IMG/VR virus record: IMGVR_UViG_3300009027_001117
Location: 1 to 34,436 of that record
Reading direction: 5' to 3' (one strand)
DNA length: 34,436 nucleotides
Source of the DNA: a virus
The notes beneath the pieces are model-generated. The model saw nothing but the letters and a program-made list of their open reading frames with translations, made no database searches and was not told the origin of the DNA. Below, one piece after another: positions 21,856 to 29,976 of this stretch. Numbering within the stretch: position 1 is the first letter of the stretch; the number at the start of each line of letters is the position of its first letter. The position numbers were made by a program, and so were the translations under genes.

Positions 21856-22836
21856 TTGGAACCTAATTTGAGCGTACCTGATCTAGAAAGAGCAGTCGTT
21901 GAAGTGTTTGGTGGCTGTAATTATAAGTGTCAAATGTGTCCACAGACTACCGGAAGAGGTAAAGAGTGGACACGGAAGATGCCAATAGATATGTTTATTA
22001 ATATATTAGACCAACTTCCTGGTAAACCTGTTATTAACTTAGAAGGGTCAGGTGAGCCTACTATGGCAAAAGACTTGCCTAATTATATTGAAGAATGTAC
22101 TAAGCGAGGATTTCCTAGCTTTATGTACAGCAACGGTAGTTTTTTTAGTGGTCATTTTATGCAAGAGTGTATTGATGCAGGCTTAAGATTTGCTAGATTT
22201 AGTTGTATAGGTTATAACAAAGACAAGTATAAACAATGGATGGCCGTAGATAACTTTGAGTTGTTAAAAACAAACATAATAAAAGCCAAAGAATACATCA
22301 AGGAAACTAATAGTAAATGTGTAGTTAGTAGTTATCATCTAATATTAGATAATAATCAAGTTGACTATGAAATCGATCAATATAGAAATAATTTTATTGG
22401 CCCTACAGGTACAATAGGTTATATATGGAAAATGCACAACTGGAGCGGAAACTATCAACCTTTATATCTACGTGATCCTAGTAAGCGTAGAACTTGTGGC
22501 CGGCCATTTGCTCCTGAAATTACAATACGTAGTGGAGGTAACGGAGGATTAAAAGGTGCAGTTACGCCTTGCTGTCAAACAATGGGTCCTCCAAATGAAA
22601 CTTTAAGTGTACTAGGTCATGTACAAAATCAAACCATAGAAGAAATATGGTATGGCGACGAATACAATAAACTTCGCAAAGCACATGAAATGAAAGATTT
22701 TGATAGTATTGATTATTGTAAAAATTGTGACTTTTTATACGATGATCCAGAAGTACTTGTTTGGTCAAATGATAAACAAGCAAGCACAGATTACATGCTT
22801 GGAACAAAATTTAGTCTAAAAGAGTACATGAATTAA
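21856..22836 (+). CDS. Radical SAM enzyme with SPASM-like C-terminus
   Basis: 326 residues. The radical SAM cluster motif C21-x3-C25-x2-C28 lies in FGGCNYKCQMCPQTTGRG; the G-x-G-E-P motif appears as EGSGEPT. The C-terminal part has further cysteines (about 239-240 in TPCCQTMG, and CKNC at about 288-291) that fit an auxiliary-cluster SPASM or twitch domain, followed by an I-E-E-I-W segment typical of SPASM proteins. Enzymes of this type modify peptides or carry out dehydrogenation of sugars and alcohols; the substrate is unknown. Start is TTG 21856 (TTG 21868 possible), with no clear Shine-Dalgarno. It is not QueE, which has a different Cys spacing. Confidence 0.85.
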   Translation: MEPNLSVPDLERAVVEVFGGCNYKCQMCPQTTGRGKEWTRKMPIDMFINILDQLPGKPVINLEGSGEPTMAKDLPNYIEECTKRGFPSFMYSNGSFFSGHFMQECIDAGLRFARFSCIGYNKDKYKQWMAVDNFELLKTNIIKAKEYIKETNSKCVVSSYHLILDNNQVDYEIDQYRNNFIGPTGTIGYIWKMHNWSGNYQPLYLRDPSKRRTCGRPFAPEITIRSGGNGGLKGAVTPCCQTMGPPNETLSVLGHVQNQTIEEIWYGDEYNKLRKAHEMKDFDSIDYCKNCDFLYDDPEVLVWSNDKQASTDYMLGTKFSLKEYMN

Positions 22837-22837
22837 C

Positions 22838-23455
22838 ATGAGAACTCTTGAATTTTTTGAAACAGATATAGATACTATAAACAAACATTTCTATTCTCGC
22901 AGCCCTTCTAATATTTTAGAACACTGTGTAAATAAAGTATTTGCTAATGGTAAAATAGTAGATACTAAGACTCGTAAATATAGAGAAATTAATCATATAA
23001 ATGCTTTTTATGAATTGCAAAAAGAATTATCTTCTGGTAAAAAACTAGAAGATCCTCTTTGTTTAAGTTATTGGAGTACTAATGTACATCAACTTACTGT
23101 CGGAAAAGCAAGAATGGCACTAACTGAAGTATATAAACTTCCTGTTGTGCTAATTGTAGACAATTTTTCCGGCAAGAAATTTGCAAAAAAATTTAATTTA
23201 AAAAGAATAGAATACGACACAACTAATTTTATAAGATGGGAAGCAAGTATTCAACATTTTAAAAATAAACCTTGGTTTAGAAATTTAGAAAAGCAATACA
23301 GAGATATAAATCTAATACAGTTTTTAGCTGATAGAGATAATTATCAAAGACCTACAAGCACTATATTTCATTTAGATAATGATAAAGTGTATTGTGAAAA
23401 TGAAAAATTTTTAGAAAAGAAAAATAACAAATGGTTTTTTTCAAATTTAACTTGA
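22838..23455 (+). CDS. Hypothetical protein, 205 aa
   Basis: Unrecognised basic protein, one base after the radical SAM gene. The middle contains LSYWSTNVHQLTVGKARMAL followed by a strand-rich PVVLIVDNFSGKKF; the H-x-x-x-G-x-x-R arrangement slightly recalls ParB-like folds, but this is weak. Many Asn, Lys, Phe and Tyr. It ends at 23455, inside the -35 box of the promoter of the next gene. Confidence 0.7.
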   Translation: MRTLEFFETDIDTINKHFYSRSPSNILEHCVNKVFANGKIVDTKTRKYREINHINAFYELQKELSSGKKLEDPLCLSYWSTNVHQLTVGKARMALTEVYKLPVVLIVDNFSGKKFAKKFNLKRIEYDTTNFIRWEASIQHFKNKPWFRNLEKQYRDINLIQFLADRDNYQRPTSTIFHLDNDKVYCENEKFLEKKNNKWFFSNLT

Positions 23456-23480
23456 CAAAAAGAAAAACACATTGTATACT
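23452..23480 (+). promoter_or_regulatory. Consensus sigma-70 promoter for the DsbA-like gene
   Basis: TTGACA (23452-23457), 17-base spacer, TATACT (23475-23480). The -35 is perfect, the -10 has one mismatch, and the spacer is optimal. Transcription would begin near 23487, about 25 bases before the ATG at 23512, which has a good AAGGAGAT Shine-Dalgarno. A promoter for host RNA polymerase before the phage alters it, so likely early. Confidence 0.75.
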
Positions 23481-23511
23481 AATATAAAATATATACCATA
23501 AGGAGATAAAA

Positions 23512-23772
23512 ATGGGATCTCGTACCTACGGCGCTGAAGAAAAAGCAAAACTAGAACGACTAGTAAAAGAAGGTGTAACTGTATTACAAGAAGTAGAAGA
23601 TTTAAACACAGGCTTAAAAGAAACTGTAAAGGCTGTTGCAGAAGAACTTGATATTAAACCTAGTCTTATTAACAAGGCAATTAAAATTGCACAGAAACGT
23701 GACTGGGATTCACACGCAGATGCGTATGACGATCTCGAAACTCTTATCACTACGTTAGGGTATGATAAATGA
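23512..23772 (+). CDS. dsbA: DsbA-like double-stranded DNA-binding late-transcription protein
   Basis: 86 residues. The N-terminal helix with a leucine heptad (KAKLERLVKEGVTVLQEVED), the central TVKAVAEELDIKPSLINKAI and the acidic C-terminus parallel T4 DsbA (89 aa), which binds DNA at late promoters and enhances late transcription. Length and helix order agree; a direct alignment would be needed to be certain. It has its own consensus sigma-70 promoter, which fits a regulator made early. The stop overlaps the ATG of the oxygenase gene by four bases. Confidence 0.7.
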   Translation: MGSRTYGAEEKAKLERLVKEGVTVLQEVEDLNTGLKETVKAVAEELDIKPSLINKAIKIAQKRDWDSHADAYDDLETLITTLGYDK

Positions 23773-24371
23773 TAGAATCTGATGTTGAAAAGTTTGAAGA
23801 TTTTATTGAGGTATACCACAACGTAGTATCTCCAGAATTTTGTAACGATACTATTGCACATTATAATGCATTAGAACGAACAAGACGTGCATATTCTAGA
23901 CAAGAATCTGAAGGTGCTGCTTATACTGATAAAACAGGCGGAGTAGCATTTCTAACTGATGATCCAAATTTACAAAATTTTGATGTAACAGGCGAGATTT
24001 TATATCAATTTCACAATGCTAGTGCAGAATGTTTTAAACATTATGCAGAAAAGTTTGGTATTCTTTCACAACATCAACTTACTATGAATCATAATGTACA
24101 ATTACAAAAAACGCCTAGAACAGGCGGCTATCATATTTGGCATTTTGAAAACAGCGGCGGCGGGAGTCATAAAAGAGCATTGTTTGTACAACTTTATCTT
24201 AACACGATTGACGAAGGTGGCGAAACGGAATTCTTATACCAAAGTAAACGTATTCCGGCTGTCCAAGGAAGTATGTTGATATGTCCTGCTGGTTTTACAC
24301 ATACACACAGAGGAAATCCTCCTCTAAAAGGAAACAAGTTTACAATTAATTCATGGGTAGAATTTACTTAA
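23769..24371 (+). CDS. 2-oxoglutarate/Fe(II)-dependent oxygenase
   Basis: 200 residues with a C-terminal double-stranded beta-helix: metal-binding H-x-(D/E) is most likely H125-F-E127 (YHIWHFENSGGG), the distal His is H178 or H180 in GFTHTHRG, and R181 or K190 would bind the 2-oxoglutarate carboxylate. LNTIDEGGETEF and GSMLICPAGFTH match prolyl-4-hydroxylase-type family members that are frequent in marine T4-like phages. Substrate unknown; proposals for relatives include protein hydroxylation and DNA-base chemistry. Use of Glu in place of Asp in the H-x-D motif is tolerated in some members. Confidence 0.85.
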   Translation: MIESDVEKFEDFIEVYHNVVSPEFCNDTIAHYNALERTRRAYSRQESEGAAYTDKTGGVAFLTDDPNLQNFDVTGEILYQFHNASAECFKHYAEKFGILSQHQLTMNHNVQLQKTPRTGGYHIWHFENSGGGSHKRALFVQLYLNTIDEGGETEFLYQSKRIPAVQGSMLICPAGFTHTHRGNPPLKGNKFTINSWVEFT

Positions 24372-24586
24372 TGCAAAAGCCTTATCAATGGTTAGCTTGG
24401 TTTAGTACAACAGCATTGTTATCAGCAGCTCTGTTAGCCGCTTTCAATGTCTACCCTTTGTATATATACGCATTTATTGTTAGTAATAGTCTATGGACAC
24501 TAATAGGTATTTTGTGGAAAGAAAAAAGTTTAGTCGTAATGAATACAGGACTAACTATAATATATGTAGCAGGATTAGTGCTATAA
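24371..24586 (+). CDS. Small membrane protein, 71 aa
   Basis: Starts at ATG 24371, overlapping the oxygenase stop by one base; an ATG at 24353 in the same frame is possible but has no better ribosome site. Two to three hydrophobic spans: about residues 8-29 (LAWFSTTALLSAALLAAFNV), 32-50 and 55-71. Almost no charge, no Cys. It ends 59 bases before the polymerase start. A membrane role cannot be narrowed further. Confidence 0.65.
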   Translation: MQKPYQWLAWFSTTALLSAALLAAFNVYPLYIYAFIVSNSLWTLIGILWKEKSLVVMNTGLTIIYVAGLVL

Positions 24587-24605
24587 TCGCCCAAGAGGCA
24601 AGTAG

Positions 24606-24644
24606 ATGGTTAAGTTGGCCATAAGCAACGAAGGAGAAAAATGA
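24606..24644 (+). promoter_or_regulatory. Leader of gp43: 12-codon mini-ORF and small hairpin
   Basis: A mini-ORF (MVKLAISNEGEK) ends in TGA at 24642-24644, immediately adjoining the polymerase ATG at 24645. Inside it GTTG (24614-24617) and CAAC (24626-24629) form a 4-bp stem with an 8-base loop GCCATAAG just before the AAGGAGA Shine-Dalgarno. T4 gp43 represses its own mRNA by binding a hairpin with an 8-base loop in the same place, so this may be an operator. Loop sequence differs from T4. Confidence 0.4.
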
Positions 24645-27317
24645 ATGCCATACGTTGATGCGATGTTCGATCGTGATCAAGATATTATACGTGTCGTAGA
24701 ACGCCGTGACGGCAAAAGACACTATACAGAATATCCTGCAAAATATACATTTTACTATGAGGATCCAAGAGGCAAGTACAAAAGTGTGTACGGCGATCCT
24801 CTTACACGCATTGTCTGTAAGAACACAAAAGACTTTCGCAAAGAAGTTGCTATAAACAAAAGCAAGAAATTGTTCGAAAGCGACATCAATCCAATCTTTC
24901 AATGTTTAAGTGAACACTATCTCAATCAAGATGCTCCTAAACTAAACATTGCGTTCTTTGATATCGAGACGGACTTTGATCCAGAGCGTGGGTTTGCTGA
25001 TCCAGCAGACCCATTTATGCCCATTACATCTATAAGTGTATACTTACAGTGGATGGAAACAATGGTATGTCTTGCTGTTCCACCCAAAACACTCACAATG
25101 GAGCAGGCAAAAGTAGAACTTGAAGGCATTGAAAATGTAATGCTGTTTGAGAAAGAAGGTGACATGATTGACACGTTCTTAACACTGATTGAGGATGCTG
25201 ATATTTTATCAGGTTGGAACAGTGAAGGTTATGATATCCCATATACTGTAAACAGAACAAGCCGTGTGTTATCTAAAGATGACACAAGACGTTTTTGTTT
25301 GTGGGGACAGTTGCCTAAGAAGCGTGAATATGAAAAATACGGAAAGCAAGCAGTTACATTTGATCTAGTAGGTCGTGTACACTTAGACTCATTAGAACTA
25401 TATCGCAAGTACACATATGAAGAACGTCACTCATATCGCTTGGATGCAATTGGTGAAATTGAAGTAGGCGAAAACAAAGTGCCATATGAAGGCACACTGG
25501 ATCAGTTGTACAACAATGACTTCCGCAAGTTTATTGAATATAACATTCAGGATACTGCACTGCTAGACAAACTGGACAAGAAGCTACGCTTTATTGATCT
25601 AAGCAATAGCATTGCACACGAGAACACTGTGTTGCTACAGACTACAATGGGTGCTGTTGCTGTTACAGAGCAAGGTATTATCAACGAAGCACACAACAGA
25701 GATTTGCGAGTACCTAACCGTCCAAAGCGTGATGACACAGAAAGCACACAAGCAGCAGGTGCGTATGTTGCGTTTCCTAAAAAAGGTTTGCACAAGTATA
25801 TTGGTTCAATGGATTTGAATTCACTGTATCCATCAGTAATTCGTGCATTGAATATGGCTCCGGAAACTATTATAGGACAGATACGTCCTGAAATTACAGA
25901 TGCTCGTGTACATGAAGATATGACACTAAAGAAAAAGTCATTTGCAGGTAGTTGGGAAGGACGCTTTAATGTTGAAGAATACGACATAGTTATGGAGAAG
26001 CGCAAAGATGTTGCACTTACTGTTGATTGGGAAGATGGACGTTCAGACGTACTAAGTGGTGCAGAAATTTATCAACTTATTTTTGACAGTCAAATGCCAT
26101 GGATGTTGAGTGCAAATGGCACAATCTTTACAACAGAGTTTGAAGGTGTTATTCCAGGTATTCTAAAGCGTTGGTATGCAGAACGTAAAGAACTACAAAA
26201 GAAACTTAAAAAAGCCAAAGACGCAGGTCTTGATGCGGAAATTGAGTATTGGGACAAACGACAATTGGTTAAGAAAATTAATCTTAACAGTCTATATGGT
26301 GCTATTCTCAATCCTGGTTGTCGTTTCTTTGATAAACGCATTGGCCAGTCTACTACACTAACAGGTAGACAAATTGTTAAGCATATGAGTGCAGAAGTTA
26401 ACAAAGTTATTACAGGCGAATATGATCATGTAGGCAAAAGTGTTATCTATGGCGATACTGATTCTGTGTATTTTAGTGCATGGCCTGCTCTCAAAGATGA
26501 TGTAGAATCAGGCAAACTTGACTTTAATATTGACAAGTGTATTGCACTATATGACCAAGTGTGTGAACAAGCAAACACAACATTTCCAGACTTTATGGTG
26601 CGAGCATTTCACTGTCCAAAAACAAGAAGTGATGTTATTGCCGCAGGTAGAGAAATTGTTGCACAAAGTGGACTGTATATTACTAAGAAGCGTTATGCGG
26701 CATTGGTAATTGATAATGAAGGATTCCGCACAGACGGTGACGGCAAGCCAGGCAAAGTAAAAGCAATGGGCTTGGATCTGCGTAGATCAGATACTCCTGT
26801 GTTTATGCAGAAGTTCCTGAGTGAATTGCTGCTAATGGTGCTTACTGATGTCCCACAAGAAGATGTGCTACAGCGTATCACAGAATTCCGCAAAGAGTTT
26901 GAACAGCGTCCGGGATTTGAAAAGGGTTCGCCAAAACGTGCTAATAAAATTGGACACTATCAACGTCTTGAAGAAAAGCAAGGTAAAGCAAATATGCCTG
27001 GACACGTAAGAGCAAGCATTAACTGGAACACACTCAAGCGTATGAACGGTGACAAGTATTCGCAAGAGATTGTAGATGGTATGAAAGTTATCGTTTGTAA
27101 ACTCAAACCAAATCCACTAGGTTATACTAGTGTAGCATATCCAACAGATGAACTACGTTTGCCAGAGTGGTTCAAAGAACTTCCGTTTGATGATGCAGCA
27201 ATGGCAGAAACAATTATTGATAACAAACTAGACAACTTGATCGGTGTGCTAAATTATCCTCTAGAAGATACAAAGCAACACAACACCTTCTCAAGTTTAT
27301 TTGATTTTGGAGACTAG
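24645..27317 (+). CDS. 43: DNA polymerase, family B (gp43-like)
   Basis: Replicative polymerase of 890 residues (T4 gp43 has 898). Proofreading exonuclease: Exo I D106-x-E108 (FFDIETDFD), Exo II in GWNSEGYDIPY, Exo III Y-N-I-Q-D. Polymerase: motif A SMDLNSLYPSVIR, motif B KKINLNSLYGAIL, motif C YGDTDSVYFS, plus the K-K-R-Y-A block in the thumb. The C-terminus (SSLFDFGD) is the clamp-interacting peptide that docks on gp45. All catalytic residues are present and there is no intein or split. Start ATG is supported by AAGGAGAAAA. It precedes the sulfotransferase-like gene by one base. Confidence 0.97.
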   Translation: MPYVDAMFDRDQDIIRVVERRDGKRHYTEYPAKYTFYYEDPRGKYKSVYGDPLTRIVCKNTKDFRKEVAINKSKKLFESDINPIFQCLSEHYLNQDAPKLNIAFFDIETDFDPERGFADPADPFMPITSISVYLQWMETMVCLAVPPKTLTMEQAKVELEGIENVMLFEKEGDMIDTFLTLIEDADILSGWNSEGYDIPYTVNRTSRVLSKDDTRRFCLWGQLPKKREYEKYGKQAVTFDLVGRVHLDSLELYRKYTYEERHSYRLDAIGEIEVGENKVPYEGTLDQLYNNDFRKFIEYNIQDTALLDKLDKKLRFIDLSNSIAHENTVLLQTTMGAVAVTEQGIINEAHNRDLRVPNRPKRDDTESTQAAGAYVAFPKKGLHKYIGSMDLNSLYPSVIRALNMAPETIIGQIRPEITDARVHEDMTLKKKSFAGSWEGRFNVEEYDIVMEKRKDVALTVDWEDGRSDVLSGAEIYQLIFDSQMPWMLSANGTIFTTEFEGVIPGILKRWYAERKELQKKLKKAKDAGLDAEIEYWDKRQLVKKINLNSLYGAILNPGCRFFDKRIGQSTTLTGRQIVKHMSAEVNKVITGEYDHVGKSVIYGDTDSVYFSAWPALKDDVESGKLDFNIDKCIALYDQVCEQANTTFPDFMVRAFHCPKTRSDVIAAGREIVAQSGLYITKKRYAALVIDNEGFRTDGDGKPGKVKAMGLDLRRSDTPVFMQKFLSELLLMVLTDVPQEDVLQRITEFRKEFEQRPGFEKGSPKRANKIGHYQRLEEKQGKANMPGHVRASINWNTLKRMNGDKYSQEIVDGMKVIVCKLKPNPLGYTSVAYPTDELRLPEWFKELPFDDAAMAETIIDNKLDNLIGVLNYPLEDTKQHNTFSSLFDFGD

Positions 27318-27318
27318 T

Positions 27319-27897
27319 GTGACTAAAAGAATATATTCACATGAAATTGGTAAATGTACAAAAGTTTATAATAACGCTCTAGTATATATTCCAAAAAATG
27401 CATCTACTCTTTTACGAAATTGGTGTCAAAAGCAGACAGATACTAATATAAGCGATTCTAATTATTTAGATTTTGAAGTTGACAAATATTATGTACTTAT
27501 ACGAGATCCTTTTGATAGATGGGTAAGCGGAGTAACAGAGTATTATTATAGAAATAAATTTCAAGTAGAACATATATTAGATCGTATAGAAATGATAGAA
27601 TTTGACGAGCATACTACTCCACAAAATCAATTTTTAAATTTTGATTATACTAAAAATACTGTTTTTGTACCTATGGATAGAAAGGGAATAGGTTATTTAA
27701 ATAATAAATTTTTAAAATATCCTCATCATCCTATAAACAAATATAATTCTAAAAGTAGCATAAGAAAAATAAAATTTAAAAATTTATTGTTAAAAAAAAT
27801 ACAAGAACAGCCTAGTTTAAAAGATAAAGTAATAGAATTTTATAAACAAGACTATGAAATTATAGAAAATTACTTTGATAGGATTTCTATCTTATGA
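27319..27897 (+). CDS. Sulfotransferase-like protein
   Basis: 192 residues from GTG 27319, preceded by TTGGAGA. VYIPKNASTLLRNW (IPKNAST at 24-30) matches the 5'-phosphosulfate loop of PAPS-dependent sulfotransferases, and YVLIRDPFDRWVSGV (RDPFDRW at 62-68) the 3'-phosphate-binding block. The order, 34-residue gap and size match sulfotransferase family 2-type proteins that sulfate carbohydrates. No membrane anchor. Next to genes for activated-sugar chemistry, it may modify a glycan on host or virion surface (inference). A four-base ATGA-type overlap links it to the next gene. Confidence 0.7.
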   Translation: MTKRIYSHEIGKCTKVYNNALVYIPKNASTLLRNWCQKQTDTNISDSNYLDFEVDKYYVLIRDPFDRWVSGVTEYYYRNKFQVEHILDRIEMIEFDEHTTPQNQFLNFDYTKNTVFVPMDRKGIGYLNNKFLKYPHHPINKYNSKSSIRKIKFKNLLLKKIQEQPSLKDKVIEFYKQDYEIIENYFDRISIL

Positions 27898-28283
27898 CAG
27901 AACACGAACAAATGATAAAAGACGAGTACAAAGAGACATCTAGAGAAAATCGTGCGTCTCAGCTTGCGGCAGAATTGTCAAAAGAACGTAAACGTCTTAA
28001 ACAAGAGCTTGCAGAACTACAACACGAAGTTGAAGATCTAACACCTACAACACCTACTGGTACAGTAGACTGGTATGTAAAATGGGTAAGTATGGTACTT
28101 GCTGTAATAGGTGTATTTTCAATTAGTGCAGGATTTACTATGTATGGACAAATAGCATATATTCTTAGTTCAATAGGCTGGGTATTTGTAGGTATGCAAT
28201 GGAGTGATAGAGCAATTATGATAGGATCTAGTATTAGCGGCACAGCAGTTGCTATGAATCTAGTCCAAGGACTAACACAATGA
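27894..28283 (+). CDS. Membrane protein with N-terminal coiled coil, 129 aa
   Basis: Residues 1-50 are charged, with a clear coiled coil (ELSKERKRLKQELAELQHEV). Residues about 60-125 hold two or three hydrophobic spans (VSMVLAVIGVFSISAGF, IAYILSSIGWVFVGMQW, IMIGSSISGTAVAMNLV). No Cys or known motif. Tightly packed with both neighbours. Function unknown. Confidence 0.7.
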   Translation: MTEHEQMIKDEYKETSRENRASQLAAELSKERKRLKQELAELQHEVEDLTPTTPTGTVDWYVKWVSMVLAVIGVFSISAGFTMYGQIAYILSSIGWVFVGMQWSDRAIMIGSSISGTAVAMNLVQGLTQ

Positions 28284-28387
28284 AAATAAAAGTAGAAGTA
28301 GAATTTGATACAGAAAAAACACAAGACGAAGAACTAATGCAAAAGCTATTAGAACTTCTTGAAGAATTAAGGGAGCAGTTAGAATGA
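28280..28387 (+). CDS. Acidic 35-aa miniprotein
   Basis: MKIKVEVEFDTEKTQDEELM and an acidic Leu-rich helix to the end. Its ATG overlaps the previous stop and its stop overlaps the ATG of the cytidylyltransferase, both by four bases, the same junction used by the established genes here. It fills the gap exactly, which supports it being translated. Strand plus helix, function unknown. Confidence 0.55.
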   Translation: MKIKVEVEFDTEKTQDEELMQKLLELLEELREQLE

Positions 28388-28830
28388 AAGTAGGATTTAC
28401 TTGTTCAACTTTTGATTTGCTACACGCAGGTCATGTACAAATGTTACGAGAAGCAAAAGATCAGTGTGATTATTTAATATGCGGATTACAAGTAGATCCA
28501 AACTTAGATAGATCTGAGAAGAACTCTCCTATACAAACTATTGTTGAACGTTACACACAACTCAAAGCAGTTGGTTACGTAGATGAAATTATTCCGTATG
28601 GTACTGAAAGAGACCTAGAAGATATCTTGACAATGTATCATATTGATGTTAGAATATTAGGAGAAGAGTATAGAGACAAAACGTTTACCGGTAGAGCTAT
28701 ATGTGCTAAACGTGGAATTGAACTATATTTTAATAAACGTGATCATAGATTTTCATCTAGCGATCTAAGAGCAAGAGTTGCAGAAAGACATACACATGGG
28801 AATGAATTCAGTCGGCAGAAAACTAAGTGA
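28384..28830 (+). CDS. Cytidylyltransferase (glycerol-3-phosphate or related)
   Basis: 148 residues, complete nucleotidyltransferase fold: GFTCSTFDLLHAGHVQML has the H14-A-G-H17 CTP-binding motif; R-Y-x-Q-L-K-A-V follows the TagD pattern; and FSSSDLRARV at the C-terminus matches the S-T-(S/T)-x-(I/L)-R block. TagD-type enzymes make CDP-glycerol or a similar CDP-activated alcohol. With the phosphomannomutase-like and epimerase genes downstream this suggests activated sugar or lipid precursor synthesis. The C-terminal tail RHTHGNEFSRQKTK overlaps the next gene. Confidence 0.85.
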   Translation: MKVGFTCSTFDLLHAGHVQMLREAKDQCDYLICGLQVDPNLDRSEKNSPIQTIVERYTQLKAVGYVDEIIPYGTERDLEDILTMYHIDVRILGEEYRDKTFTGRAICAKRGIELYFNKRDHRFSSSDLRARVAERHTHGNEFSRQKTK

Positions 28831-28969
28831 CGAAGATCAAAAATTAGTTGATGAGTATTTAAAAAAAGGTGGGACTATTAAAAAAGGTGTAAGTGGTCAA
28901 CGAACCGAAGATATTGAATTTAAAAACGGATTTTACGGTAAACGTAAAAAACAAAGTAAGGCAGAGTAA
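28796..28969 (+). CDS. Small basic protein, 57 aa
   Basis: Start taken at ATG 28796 (ATG 28802 is two codons on); upstream in-frame codons lie within the cytidylyltransferase gene. The protein begins MGMNSVGRKLSDEDQKLVDEY, continues KKGGTIKKGVSGQRTEDIEF and ends GFYGKRKKQSKAE. Charged and compact, unknown function. It overlaps the previous gene by 35 bases in another frame. Confidence 0.6.
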   Translation: MGMNSVGRKLSDEDQKLVDEYLKKGGTIKKGVSGQRTEDIEFKNGFYGKRKKQSKAE

Positions 28970-28971
28970 CA

Positions 28972-29112
28972 ATGAAGTATTTTTTTATATTATTAGCATT
29001 TATCTTAGGATGGATTGCAGGAACATATACACATCCTTATGAACAATGCAAACGTGTGTATGTTATAGCCGAAGATATTGGCGAATGCGTTTGGCTTAAG
29101 GAAGATCTTTGA
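28972..29112 (+). CDS. 46-aa membrane-anchored protein with two Cys
   Basis: MKYFFILLAFILGWIAGTYT followed by a short polar domain with C26 and C39. One N-terminal span or uncleaved signal places the Cys pair in the periplasm. It begins two bases after the previous stop and its TGA overlaps the next ATG by one base. No known family; a disulfide-bonded periplasmic microprotein is likely. Confidence 0.55.
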   Translation: MKYFFILLAFILGWIAGTYTHPYEQCKRVYVIAEDIGECVWLKEDL

Positions 29113-29276
29113 TGTGGACACTTTGGATTGTTAGCACTATTATCGGAAGTGCAGAACCTAAATACACTCGCTATGATACATATGAAACTAAAATGGCTTG
29201 CCAAATAGAGTGGCATCTTGTTACTATGGATTTTACTGAAGACGAAGTAGCGTATTGTGAAGGACCAGATGAATAA
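29112..29276 (+). CDS. 54-aa protein, possibly exported, with two Cys
   Basis: MWTLWIVSTIIGSAEPKYTR has a short hydrophobic start and an S-x-A that could be a signal peptidase site; the mature part has C30 and C49. Its layout mirrors the preceding 46-residue gene. It overlaps the start of the phosphomannomutase-like gene by eight bases. Function unknown. Confidence 0.55.
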   Translation: MWTLWIVSTIIGSAEPKYTRYDTYETKMACQIEWHLVTMDFTEDEVAYCEGPDE

Positions 29277-29976
29277 ATTTATTTTTGATGTAGACGGAAC
29301 ACTAACTCCTAGTAGAGGAAAGATAGATAAAGAATTTGCAGCATGGTTTGAGCATTTTGCAACACATAATGCTTGCTATTTTGTAACCGGATCTGATAAG
29401 ATAAAAACAGTTGAGCAAATAGGTTTACCGATTTATAATCTCGCTATTAGAGTTTATAATTGCAACGGTAATGATGTTTGGGAACAGAACGTAAATGTTC
29501 GTACAAATGAATGGATACTACCTGAAGATGCACATGCATATTTGAGTGACGAACTTTGTGCAAGTGCATTTCCTTTGCGTACAGGATTACACTTTGAACA
29601 TCGGCCAGGTATGTGTAATTTTAGTGTTGTAGGACGCAATGCTACACAAAAACAACGTGCAGAGTATGTAACCTGGGATAAAGATTTTGACGAACGTGTT
29701 TATATTGCTCATAACTTTAATCAACTGTTTCCAGAGCTTGAAGCAAAAGTAGGTGGCGAAACAGGAATTGATATTGCACCAAAAGGAGCAGACAAAAGTC
29801 AAATTTTAAATGACTTTGATAAAGATGATGTTATTGTGTTCTTTGGCGATGCAATGCACCAAAACGGTAACGATTATCCATTAGCACAGGCTAATATAAA
29901 AGGAGAAAATTATCATGTGCAAGATTGGAAAGACACATGGAGGAAATTAAATGAAAATTTTAATAACAGGTCATAA
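29269..29976 (+). CDS. Phosphomannomutase-like HAD phosphatase/mutase
   Basis: Start at ATG 29269 (AGGA 7 bases upstream); a GTG at 29257 in frame is less likely. The 235-residue protein has HAD motif I FDVDGTLTP (nucleophile D7, general acid D9), GSDKIK-type motif II region, HRPGMCNFSVVGRNAT and VGGETGIDIAPKGADKSQIL, both typical of eukaryotic-type phosphomannomutase (alpha-PMM, HAD-IIB cap), and motif IV VIVFFGDAMHQNGND. alpha-PMM interconverts mannose-6-P and mannose-1-P, feeding GDP-mannose. A sugar phosphatase is the alternative. It overlaps the epimerase gene by 26 bases. Confidence 0.8.
   Translation: MNKFIFDVDGTLTPSRGKIDKEFAAWFEHFATHNACYFVTGSDKIKTVEQIGLPIYNLAIRVYNCNGNDVWEQNVNVRTNEWILPEDAHAYLSDELCASAFPLRTGLHFEHRPGMCNFSVVGRNATQKQRAEYVTWDKDFDERVYIAHNFNQLFPELEAKVGGETGIDIAPKGADKSQILNDFDKDDVIVFFGDAMHQNGNDYPLAQANIKGENYHVQDWKDTWRKLNENFNNRS

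Noticed and set aside
21856-22836. QueE, a 7-deazaguanine precursor enzyme, to pair with the DpdA-like gene
   Set aside because: The Cys spacing is the standard CxxxCxxC with a SPASM-like C-terminus, not the QueE arrangement, and the protein is longer than QueE.
25547-26005. 152-codon open frame on the minus strand inside gp43
   Set aside because: Shadow of the polymerase gene; composition is that of antisense translation and no motif is present.
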